DNA of 8,908 bases from Loktanella sp. UBA3435. GTDB taxonomy: Bacteria; Pseudomonadota; Alphaproteobacteria; Rhodobacterales; Rhodobacteraceae. The DNA is taken from contig DFSO01000057.1 in the NCBI GenBank assembly GCA_002378665.1, forward strand, positions 35,246 to 44,153, written 5' to 3'. Both the position numbers and the translations under genes were made by a program. Below, one piece after another: positions 1 to 6,147 of this stretch; positions within the stretch are counted from its first letter, which is position 1, and each line of letters begins with the position of its first letter. Under the pieces are notes generated by a model that saw nothing but the letters and a program-made list of their open reading frames with translations, had not been told where the DNA came from and did not search any database.

Positions 1-63
1 CGTGCACCACGCGTGCACCGAAATTGCGGTTTTCTTAGTGTTGCGATGGGATTATCAAGGGGT

Positions 64-609
64 ATGACCCGTCTTATTTTGCTCAATAAACCCTTTGGCG
101 TTTTGTCCCAATTCACAGATGTGAAAAGCCCGACTGCGCGCCCCACGCTCTCTGCCTATGTCGATGTGCCGCAGGTCTATCCTGCGGGGCGTTTGGATCG
201 CGACAGTGAGGGGCTTTTGCTCCTGACCGATGACGGGAAGCTGCAAGCCCAGATTGCCGATCCTGCCCATAAGATGGCCAAGACCTATCTGGTACAGGTC
301 GAGGGTGATCCGAAAGAGGCCGATCTCGCGCCCTTGCGAAAAGGTGTGACGCTTAAGGACGGCCCAACCCACCCTGCGGAGGTGACCCGCATCGACCCGC
401 CTGCCCTGTGGGACCGTGATCCGCCTGTAAGGTTTCGCAAGTCGGTGCCAGATGCTTGGATCAGCATCACGATCCGCGAAGGGCGCAACAGGCAGGTCCG
501 CCGCATGACCGCCCATATCGGATTTCCGACGTTGCGTTTGGTGCGTTGGTCCATTGGCGAATGGTCGCTTGATGGGATCGCATTGGGTGAATGGCGCGAC
601 GCTATCTGA
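64..609 (+). CDS. rluE: 23S rRNA pseudouridine synthase, RluE type
   Basis: This gene encodes a 181-residue pseudouridine synthase of the RsuA/RluB/E/F family, which isomerises a uridine in 23S rRNA (U2457 in E. coli RluE). The core motif GRLDRDSEGLLLLT lies at residues 42-55, with the catalytic Asp expected at D45. The basic motif EGRNRQVRRM is at 139-148, and GFPTLRL follows at 153-159. From memory, it aligns with E. coli RluE over its whole length. No S4 RNA-binding domain precedes the catalytic domain, which is normal for RluE. The ATG at 64 is chosen because RluE similarity starts there (TRLILLNKP). Its AAGGGG (57-62) is only 1 nt upstream, so the in-frame ATGs at 46 or 13 are not excluded, though neither has a clear ribosome binding site. 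The 3' end overlaps the convergent lipoprotein gene by 8 bp. Confidence 0.93.
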   Translation: MTRLILLNKPFGVLSQFTDVKSPTARPTLSAYVDVPQVYPAGRLDRDSEGLLLLTDDGKLQAQIADPAHKMAKTYLVQVEGDPKEADLAPLRKGVTLKDGPTHPAEVTRIDPPALWDRDPPVRFRKSVPDAWISITIREGRNRQVRRMTAHIGFPTLRLVRWSIGEWSLDGIALGEWRDAI

Positions 610-1282
610 GGTAAGGGTTTACGCCAAAGATTTCGATAAATATGGGCAGCTGGTTACCTTGACCATGCGTGACTGTTTCACCGTGAGCGGTATTTCCAAT
701 AACCCCATGGATTGCCTGTGCGTCGCTGGAGGCATGGCCCCGCGTCCCGACAAAACCGCCATCGATGCCGCCATCAAGCACATAGATCTCGCCGAGGATG
801 CCGAGTGACCCCGCATAATCCACATACCATTCATTTGGGCGTGTCGTCAGGGTTCCAGCTGTATCCGTGCCAACAACCGAATGCCCTGCCCCAAGCACCA
901 CACTGCCTTCAACATCAAAAGGCGTGGCATCGTTGACGCTTAGCTCGCCGACACCTTGCATGTTTGAAATTGCGCCTGTCATGGTGGCCTGCTCGAAATC
1001 CGCGACTATTGACAGGTCACCAACAATTCTGATGTCGTCGGAGATCGTATCTGGGTTCGGGTTAATGATGATCCGGCCTCCGCCAACAAAAGACGCGGAC
1101 CCTGAGGTCGGAACGGTCTTCCATGCGGTACCTTCCATGTCGCGCAGGGTATCGGCCTGAATGGCGAATTGCGTCGCGCGGTCTTGGTATTCCGAGAGGC
1201 CTACATATTTTTCTGCAAGTTGACATCCCGTAGCGAGCATCGTCATCGCCCCGAAACTGATAATACGCAATCTTGATAACAT
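602..1282 (-). CDS. Small lipoprotein, possibly TbpB-like beta-barrel
   Basis: This 226-residue protein begins with a lipoprotein signal peptide: Arg at residues 4 and 6, a hydrophobic stretch, then LATGC with the lipidated Cys at position 20. It should therefore be anchored in the inner or outer membrane facing the periplasm or the outside. The mature part is rich in Gly, Thr and Val, with alternating strands and little helix after about residue 60. The segment around residues 95-135 and the GGIDGGFVGTRGHA...GVIG region (171-195) resemble the C-terminal beta-barrel of transferrin-binding-protein-B-like lipoproteins, where a strand ends in a G-x-F-x-G-x-x-A pattern. This similarity is judged by eye and is tentative. 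The start is supported by GGAGAAG (1287-1293) 4 nt upstream. It lies downstream of pntB but behind a terminator, so it is probably transcribed separately. No partner receptor or secretion gene is visible. Confidence 0.75.
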   Translation of the reverse strand: MLSRLRIISFGAMTMLATGCQLAEKYVGLSEYQDRATQFAIQADTLRDMEGTAWKTVPTSGSASFVGGGRIIINPNPDTISDDIRIVGDLSIVADFEQATMTGAISNMQGVGELSVNDATPFDVEGSVVLGAGHSVVGTDTAGTLTTRPNEWYVDYAGSLGILGEIYVLDGGIDGGFVGTRGHASSDAQAIHGVIGNTAHGETVTHGQGNQLPIFIEIFGVNPYLR

Positions 1283-1286
1283 TTGG

Positions 1287-1293
1287 CTTCTCC
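1287..1293 (-). promoter_or_regulatory. Ribosome binding site of the lipoprotein gene
   Basis: Read on the minus strand this is GGAGAAG, 4 nt before the ATG at 1280-1282. It supports that start over the overlapping upstream frames. I see no convincing -35/-10 pair in the rest of the 1283-1373 gap. Confidence 0.6.
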
Positions 1294-1375
1294 AACGGTT
1301 TGAAATGAACGGTGCTGAAGCGGCAGTTTTTCACAGATAGGTTAATTGGCCGTATACCTTAATTTGGATGCGTAT

Positions 1376-1405
1376 AAAAAAAGGGCCGCGCAAGTGCACG
1401 GCCCT
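1376..1405 (-). terminator. Intrinsic terminator after pntB
   Basis: The arms AGGGCCG (1382-1388) and CGGCCCT (1399-1405) form a perfect 7-bp GC-rich stem. After one C-A mismatch it extends by two more pairs around an AAGT loop. On the minus strand the stem is followed by a run of at least six U residues (plus-strand A's 1376-1381). It lies about 20 nt past the pntB stop codon. It should end the pntAB transcript and insulate the lipoprotein gene downstream. Confidence 0.85.
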
Positions 1406-1425
1406 CTTTGAAATTGTTGGCAATC

Positions 1426-2844
1426 TTAGTTGATTTTCGGCAAAAGCTCGTCGAGAGACTTTTTCGCGTCGCCGTAGAACATCCGCGTGTTTTCTTTGTA
1501 GAACAGCGGGTTTTCGATACCCGAATAGCCAGTGCCTTGGCCGCGCTTGGAGACGAAGACTTGCTTTGCTTTCCAGCATTCAAGGACGGGCATGCCCGCG
1601 ATTGGCGAGTTCGGATCGTCTTGCGCCGCGGGGTTCACGATGTCGTTGGAGCCGATGACAATCGCAACGTCTGTCTTGGGGAAGTCGTCGTTGATTTCGT
1701 CCATTTCCATGACGATGTCGTAAGGCACTTTGGCCTCGGCGAGCAGCACGTTCATGTGACCAGGCAAGCGGCCTGCGACGGGGTGAATGGCGAAGCGGAC
1801 CTCTTTGCCCTGCGCGCGCAACTTGCGCACGAGTTCGGCAACGGAGGATTGTGCCTGTGCCACAGCCATGCCGTAACCTGGGATGATGACGACAGAGTCG
1901 GCTTCATTAAGAGCGGTTGCAACGCCGTCGCTGTCGATGGCAATTTGCTCCCCGTCGACGGCCATCTGCTCGCCTGCAGGGCCGCCAAAGCCGCCCAAGA
2001 TCACCGACACGAAGGAGCGGTTCATCGCCTTACACATGATGTAGGATAGGATCGCACCTGACGAGCCGACGAGTGCACCGACCACGATCAACAAATCATT
2101 ACCGAGGCTGAAGCCAATCGCGGCAGCTGCCCAGCCTGAGTAGGAGTTGAGCATCGAGACCACGACGGGCATATCCGCCCCACCGATCCCCATGATGAGG
2201 TGGTAGCCGATGAAGAGCGCTGCCAGCGTCATGAGGAAGAGCGGCAAGAACCCGCCAGAGTTGAAGTACCAGATCAGCGTGAGGACAGCTGTGGCTGCCG
2301 CTGCGATGTTCAGAAGGTGACCACCGGGGAGCTTTTGTGCCGCCGAGTTTACGCGGCCTGCAAGTTTGCCATAAGCGACGATCGAACCTGTGAAGGTAAT
2401 CGCCCCGATAAAGATACCGAGGAAGAGTTCAACGCGTAGGATGTTGATCTCAACCGCTGACTTGTGTGCGATCATGGTGGCGAAGGTGCCGAGATCACCG
2501 CCCGCTGCCGCGTTGCCGATCTCAAAGTTCGCGATGAAGCCGACGAAGACAGCGGCAAGGCCGACGAGGCTGTGCATCGCGGCGACCAATTCTGGCATCT
2601 GGGTCATCTGGACCTTGGTGGCCAGTTGGTAGCCGATCACGCCACCCCCTGCGATAAGGACGAGCGAGAGAAGCCAAAGGCCAGAGGCTGGCCCGACCAG
2701 TGTTGCGGCAATCGCCAGCGCCATGCCCGCAATGCCATACCAAACCGCACGCTTTGCGCTTTCTTGTCCCGAGAGGCCACCCAACGAGAGGATGAAGAGG
2801 ACGGCTGCGACGACGTAAGCCGCTGTTGTAAATCCGAATTCCAT
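1426..2844 (-). CDS. pntB: NAD(P) transhydrogenase subunit beta
   Basis: PntB (472 aa) is the beta subunit of the proton-translocating nicotinamide nucleotide transhydrogenase in the cytoplasmic membrane. It carries the main membrane domain (residues about 4-275, many hydrophobic helices) and the NADP(H)-binding domain III (about 290-472). H91 in AMHSLVGLAAV matches the histidine implicated in proton transfer in E. coli PntB, and the conserved SMLNSYSGWAAAAIG segment is at 230-244. Domain III shows GYGMAVAQ (323-330), HPVAGRLPGHMNVLLAEAKV (354-373) and KRGQGTGYSGIENPLF (433-448), all typical of the NADP site. Length is close to the usual 460-475. The start follows pntA by 12 nt, with GGGG about 8 nt before the ATG, so the two genes form one operon. 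The gene appears intact. Confidence 0.97.
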   Translation of the reverse strand: MEFGFTTAAYVVAAVLFILSLGGLSGQESAKRAVWYGIAGMALAIAATLVGPASGLWLLSLVLIAGGGVIGYQLATKVQMTQMPELVAAMHSLVGLAAVFVGFIANFEIGNAAAGGDLGTFATMIAHKSAVEINILRVELFLGIFIGAITFTGSIVAYGKLAGRVNSAAQKLPGGHLLNIAAAATAVLTLIWYFNSGGFLPLFLMTLAALFIGYHLIMGIGGADMPVVVSMLNSYSGWAAAAIGFSLGNDLLIVVGALVGSSGAILSYIMCKAMNRSFVSVILGGFGGPAGEQMAVDGEQIAIDSDGVATALNEADSVVIIPGYGMAVAQAQSSVAELVRKLRAQGKEVRFAIHPVAGRLPGHMNVLLAEAKVPYDIVMEMDEINDDFPKTDVAIVIGSNDIVNPAAQDDPNSPIAGMPVLECWKAKQVFVSKRGQGTGYSGIENPLFYKENTRMFYGDAKKSLDELLPKIN

Positions 2845-2856
2845 AATTCTAACCCC

Positions 2857-4431
2857 TTAAGATTTCTGGAACATGGCGAGCATGCGCCGTGTCACGAGGA
2901 AACCCCCGAAGATGTTGATGCCAGTCATAAAGATCGCGAGTGCGGCCAAGAGGATCACGAGGAATGACCCCGATCCGACTTGCACAAGTGCGCCCAAAAT
3001 GATGATCGAAGAGATCGCGTTGGTCACGGCCATGAGCGGTGTGTGCAAGCTGTGTGCCACGCCCCAGATCACTTGGAACCCGATGAAGACCGAGAGCACA
3101 AACACGATAAAGTGCTGCATGAAGCTCGCGGGTGCGACCAGACCGATGGCCAGCAGGAGTGCGCCGCCGATGGCGAGGAGACCTACTTGGTTGCGGGTTT
3201 GTTTTTTGAACGCTGCCGTTTCCGCGTCGCGCTTTTCTTCACGTGTCAGTTCTTTTGGCGCGGGTTTTTTGGCGACGGCGGCAATCGCTGCAATCTTTGG
3301 TTTTGGTGGTGGGAAAGTGACCTCTCCCTTGTGGGTCGCAGTCGCGCCACGGATCACATCGTCTTCCATGTTGTGGACTGGCACGCCGTCTTTTTTGGGC
3401 GTGAGGTCAGTCATCATGTGGCGGATGTTGGTCGCATAAAGTGTCGAGGACTGTGCGGCCATGCGCGACGGGAAGTCGGTGTAGCCGATGATGGTGACGC
3501 CGTTATCGGTGACGACTTTCTCGTCCATCACCGTCAGTTTGCAGTTACCGCCACGCTCTGCTGCGAGGTCGATGATCACTGAACCCGGCTTCATGCTGTC
3601 GACCATGTCTTTGGTCCACAGCTCTGGCGCGTCGCGACCCGGAATGAGCGCCGTGGTGATCACGATGTCCATATCGGGTGCGATTTCGCGGAATTTGGCG
3701 AGCTGTGCTGCGGCGAATTCTGGCGAAGATACGGAAGCGTAGCCGCCTGTTGCAGCCCCGTCTTGCTGCTCTTCTTTGAAATCAAGGAAGACGAATTCAG
3801 CGCCCATGGATTCAACTTGTTCCGCCACTTCTGGGCGTACGTCGAAGGCGTAGGTGATTGCACCGAGTGATGTGGCTGTGCCGATCGCGGCCAAGCCCGC
3901 AACCCCTGCGCCGACAACCAGAACCTTGGCTGGGGGCACTTTACCCGCAGCAGTGATCTGGCCTGTAAAGAAGCGGCCAAAGTTGTTGGAAGCCTCGATG
4001 ACGGCGCGATAGCCTGCGATGTTGGCCATCGAAGACAGCGCGTCCATTTTCTGGGCGCGGGAAATGCGCGGCACCATGTCCATGGCGATGACAGTTGCGC
4101 CCTGCTTGTTGGCGAGGTCCATCAAGGCCGTGTTTTGGGCTGGATAGAAGAACGAGATCAGCGTCTGCCCTTCCGAGAGCCGCTTGGTTTCGGCGTCTGA
4201 CGGCGGGCGCACCTTGGCGATTATGTCGGCCGCTTTAAACAGGGCAACGCCGGTTTTCACGACCTCCACACCTGCGTCTTTATACGTTTGGTCGTTAAAG
4301 CCAGCGGCTAGTCCTGCTCCGGATTCGATAACGCAGTCGTATCCGAGTTTTTGCAGATCCTTGGCGGAAGCGGGCGTCATTGCCACGCGATTCTCGCCGG
4401 GATAAGTTTCTTTTGGTGTCCCGATTTTCAT
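2857..4431 (-). CDS. pntA: NAD(P) transhydrogenase subunit alpha (fused form)
   Basis: PntA (524 aa) binds NAD(H) and supplies the remaining membrane helices of the transhydrogenase, which transfers hydride from NADH to NADP+ driven by the proton gradient. The N-terminal signature GTPKETYPGENRVAMTP is at 4-20. RAQKMD (125-130) matches the nicotinamide-contacting region. The dinucleotide fold has GAGVAG at 174-179 and an Asp at 197 for the adenine ribose. The mobile-loop segment GYTDFPSRMAAQSS is at 316-329. An Ala/Pro/Lys-rich linker (about 373-395) joins the soluble domain to about four membrane helices (about 415-512) containing SLHTPLMAVTNAISSI (461-476). Some alphaproteobacteria split this subunit in two (PntAA/PntAB); here it is one protein, as in E. 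coli, and slightly longer than the 510-aa E. coli form. The ATG has AAGGAG 8 nt upstream. First gene of the pntAB operon. Confidence 0.97.
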   Translation of the reverse strand: MKIGTPKETYPGENRVAMTPASAKDLQKLGYDCVIESGAGLAAGFNDQTYKDAGVEVVKTGVALFKAADIIAKVRPPSDAETKRLSEGQTLISFFYPAQNTALMDLANKQGATVIAMDMVPRISRAQKMDALSSMANIAGYRAVIEASNNFGRFFTGQITAAGKVPPAKVLVVGAGVAGLAAIGTATSLGAITYAFDVRPEVAEQVESMGAEFVFLDFKEEQQDGAATGGYASVSSPEFAAAQLAKFREIAPDMDIVITTALIPGRDAPELWTKDMVDSMKPGSVIIDLAAERGGNCKLTVMDEKVVTDNGVTIIGYTDFPSRMAAQSSTLYATNIRHMMTDLTPKKDGVPVHNMEDDVIRGATATHKGEVTFPPPKPKIAAIAAVAKKPAPKELTREEKRDAETAAFKKQTRNQVGLLAIGGALLLAIGLVAPASFMQHFIVFVLSVFIGFQVIWGVAHSLHTPLMAVTNAISSIIILGALVQVGSGSFLVILLAALAIFMTGINIFGGFLVTRRMLAMFQKS

Positions 4432-4481
4432 GGGCCAGTCTCCTTGCGCGATTTTGCAGTGCAGAAGACCTAACCCGCGTA

Positions 4482-4487
4482 ATTTTA
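4482..4487 (-). promoter_or_regulatory. Possible -10 element for pntAB
   Basis: The 96-bp gap upstream of pntA contains, on the minus strand, TAAAAT, which matches 5 of 6 bases of the TATAAT consensus about 50 nt before the pntA start. No good -35 hexamer lies at the right distance (TTGTGA is too close). It is a weak candidate only, and pntAB could instead be read through from the methyltransferase gene. Confidence 0.25.
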
Positions 4488-4493
4488 TTTCAC

Positions 4494-4524
4494 AAGCAGG
4501 TAGCCGGACGAAAGAAGCCTGCTT
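4494..4524 (-). terminator. Inverted repeat after the methyltransferase gene, weak terminator candidate
   Basis: AAGCAGG (4494-4500) and CCTGCTT (4518-4524) form a perfect 7-bp stem with a 17-nt loop. It begins 3 nt past the stop codon of the upstream minus-strand methyltransferase gene. The sequence after the stem on that strand is A-rich rather than a U-run, so it is not a classic intrinsic terminator. It could be an mRNA 3'-end stabiliser or a partial terminator that separates this gene from pntA. Confidence 0.3.
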
Positions 4525-4527
4525 ACA

Positions 4528-4977
4528 TCAAACCCAACGTCGGGTCTTTTGTTCATAATGCGCAAAGTCGGCGCGAAATTTACGGCGCAGCATGTTTTCC
4601 TCAGGGATGATGAAGCGTTTCTCGATGATCCAGATGAAGATCGGCACCAAAAAAAGCGCCAAAACCGCATCCCACCGCAGGGCCAATCCTGCTAATATCG
4701 CGGCGTCACCAAGGTAAATCGGGTTGCGTGTCCGCTTGAAGATGCCTGAGGTCACGAGGCTGTCTGCCTCCTTGTGCGGAACGATTGTCGTGCGCTGCTT
4801 GCGCATTTCCATCGCGGCAAGCGCCATCAGGATGATCCCTGCCCCAACGAGCAACCCGCCCAAAAGCTGCGTGATCGGGAAATCAAGCGAGAGGCCAAAC
4901 GGCTGTGCCTGCCCGATGAACCACGTGGCAATCACGGCGGCCAAGAGCCAGACGGGGGGAATATCGATCCATTTCAT
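4528..4977 (-). CDS. Membrane methyltransferase, isoprenylcysteine carboxyl methyltransferase-like
   Basis: This 149-residue integral-membrane protein has hydrophobic segments at about 8-24, 38-57, 88-101 and 103-118. It carries the conserved C-terminal half of the ICMT/phospholipid methyltransferase superfamily: TSGIFKRTRNPIYLG at 76-90, where the R-x-P-x-Y-x-G pattern contributes to S-adenosylmethionine binding, then an acidic pair (E126-E127) and the F-x-x-Y...RRW ending (138-148). Bacterial members are common, about 150-220 aa long, and mostly of unknown substrate. Bacteria lack prenylated CaaX proteins, so the name should not be taken as the activity. AAGG lies about 10 nt before the ATG. 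It is transcribed toward pntA and diverges from the SDR operon across 64 bp. No functional link to either neighbour is evident. Confidence 0.85.
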   Translation of the reverse strand: MKWIDIPPVWLLAAVIATWFIGQAQPFGLSLDFPITQLLGGLLVGAGIILMALAAMEMRKQRTTIVPHKEADSLVTSGIFKRTRNPIYLGDAAILAGLALRWDAVLALFLVPIFIWIIEKRFIIPEENMLRRKFRADFAHYEQKTRRWV

Positions 4978-4995
4978 CGGGCGCGCCTTATCTGC

Positions 4996-5023
4996 TTGTC
5001 ACGGGATACGGTGAAGTTACGAT
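4996..5023 (+). promoter_or_regulatory. Candidate promoter of the SDR-DUF1304-kynU operon
   Basis: TTGTCA (4996-5001, 5 of 6 against TTGACA) is followed after 16 nt by TACGAT (5018-5023, 4 of 6 against TATAAT). It sits in the 64-bp divergent gap upstream of the SDR gene. The predicted transcript start near 5030 would leave a leader of only about 12 nt, with the ribosome binding site AAAGGGG (5029-5035) at its very 5' end. That closeness makes the call uncertain. Confidence 0.35.
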
Positions 5024-5041
5024 GCCTGAAAGGGGTCCACA

Positions 5042-5800
5042 ATGGAACATGATGGCACACATGCGCTGGTGACGGGCGGCGGCACTGGGATCGGCGAAGG
5101 GATTGCGCGTGGGCTGGCGGAGGCTGGTGCGCAGGTCACGATTACGGGGCGGCGGGCGGATGTTCTGGCTGCTGTTGCCGCGAGCCATCCGAATTTGCAC
5201 GCCTTGCCGATGGATGTATCGGATGAGTTTTCGGTCCGCGAAGGGATTGCAGAGGCGGCGCGGTTGCGCGGCCCTATCCAGATATGTGTTGCCAATGCGG
5301 GGATCGCCGAGGGTGGACCCTTTGCCAAAGTGTCGCTTGCCGATTGGCGTCGTATCATGACCACCAATTTGGACGGAGTGTTTTTGACGCTGCAATCGGC
5401 GCTGGCGACTTTGCCTGCTGACGCCCCTGCCCGCATGATTGTGATCAGCTCAATCGCGGGTCTGCGCGGGCTGAAAGGCGCTGTGTCCTATACCGCGAGC
5501 AAACATGCGGTGATTGGCTTGGTGCGCGGATTGTCCGAGGAATATATGCGCAGGCCCATTACGTTTAACGCAATTTTCCCGGGCTATGTGGATACCGATA
5601 TTGTGCGCGGGCAGCTGAGCGGTTTGATGCGCAGGTTTGAGACGGACGCTGATGGCGCACTTGCGATTATGGCCAAGGGTAACCGTCACGAACGGCTGTT
5701 GCAGGTTGATGAAATCACTGCCTCGGCGATGTGGCTCTGTTCAGAGGCCGCACGCTCGGTGAACGGCCAAACGATTGAAATTGCAGGAGGACAAAGCTGA
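5042..5800 (+). CDS. Short-chain dehydrogenase/reductase (FabG-like SDR)
   Basis: This 252-residue classical SDR is a soluble NAD(P)-dependent oxidoreductase. The cofactor motif TGGGTGIG is at 11-18, NAG at 85-87, and the active-site tetrad is complete: N109, S137, Y150 and K154 (YTASK). The second strand ends in TGRR (35-38) with no acidic residue, which in this family favours NADP(H) over NAD(H). The C terminus ends in the usual SDR pattern around NGQTIEIAGG (241-250). The substrate cannot be read from sequence; such proteins are often labelled 3-oxoacyl-ACP reductase or 3-hydroxyacyl dehydrogenase by default. AAAGGGG lies 6 nt before the ATG. The gene is first in an operon with DUF1304 and kynU, its stop overlapping the next start, so a role in breaking down a tryptophan- or anthranilate-derived compound is a reasonable but unproved inference. 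Confidence 0.9.
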   Translation: MEHDGTHALVTGGGTGIGEGIARGLAEAGAQVTITGRRADVLAAVAASHPNLHALPMDVSDEFSVREGIAEAARLRGPIQICVANAGIAEGGPFAKVSLADWRRIMTTNLDGVFLTLQSALATLPADAPARMIVISSIAGLRGLKGAVSYTASKHAVIGLVRGLSEEYMRRPITFNAIFPGYVDTDIVRGQLSGLMRRFETDADGALAIMAKGNRHERLLQVDEITASAMWLCSEAARSVNGQTIEIAGGQS

Positions 5801-6147
5801 TGATCGGGATCATTTTGACGATACTGGTAGCGGCGGTCCACTTTTACTTTCTCTATTTGGAAATGTTCAAATGGGAGGCGCGGCGCACCCGCAAGGCGTT
5901 CGGCATGTCCGAGGAATTGGCAAGCCAAACCGTCGTGATGGCCGCGAACCAAGGGCTGTATAACGGGTTCTTGGGCGCGGGCCTGCTGGTTGGAATGCTG
6001 ACTGACAACACCTCAATGGTCGTATTCCTCTTGTGCTGCGTGATCGTAGCGGGGGTCTACGCACTGTATTGCGGTATTCGTGCGGCGCTATTTGTGCAAA
6101 GCATCCCCGCAATTCTCGCTCTGATTACAATATGGATGGCACTCTGA
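5800..6147 (+). CDS. DUF1304 family small membrane protein
   Basis: This 115-residue protein has four predicted membrane helices (about 1-21, 47-66, 72-90, 94-113). It shows the hallmarks of DUF1304: a His in the first helix (H14), the YLEMFKW stretch (19-25), and ANQGLYNGFLGAGL (49-62). The family's biochemical function is unknown to me. Its start ATG shares one base with the SDR stop (TGATG), preceded by a strong AGGAGG (5785-5790) at 9 nt. Its own stop overlaps the kynU start in the same way. This tight coupling implies production together with the SDR and kynureninase, perhaps for uptake or membrane handling of a substrate, which is inference only. Confidence 0.9.
   Translation: MIGIILTILVAAVHFYFLYLEMFKWEARRTRKAFGMSEELASQTVVMAANQGLYNGFLGAGLLVGMLTDNTSMVVFLLCCVIVAGVYALYCGIRAALFVQSIPAILALITIWMAL

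Noticed and set aside
1..19. CGTGCACC occurring twice at the window start
   Set aside because: Only two short copies at the edge; too little to call a repeat element or regulatory site.
55..516. 153-codon minus-strand open frame opposite rluE
   Set aside because: rluE motifs on the + strand are unambiguous; the antisense frame has no plausible start context or family match.
1408..2049. Long open frame on the + strand (213 codons) opposite pntB
   Set aside because: It lies wholly antisense to the strongly conserved pntB gene, and its translation has no recognisable domain; it reflects codon bias in the real gene.
2980..3582. 200-codon + strand open frame opposite pntA
   Set aside because: Antisense to conserved pntA; translation is rich in Cys, His and Asp in a way typical of frame shadows.
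6033..6146. N-terminal extension of kynU starting at 6033 or 6132
   Set aside because: It would overlap the DUF1304 gene in another frame, and the extra residues do not resemble kynureninase. The ATG at 6147 overlaps the DUF1304 stop as expected for coupled genes.
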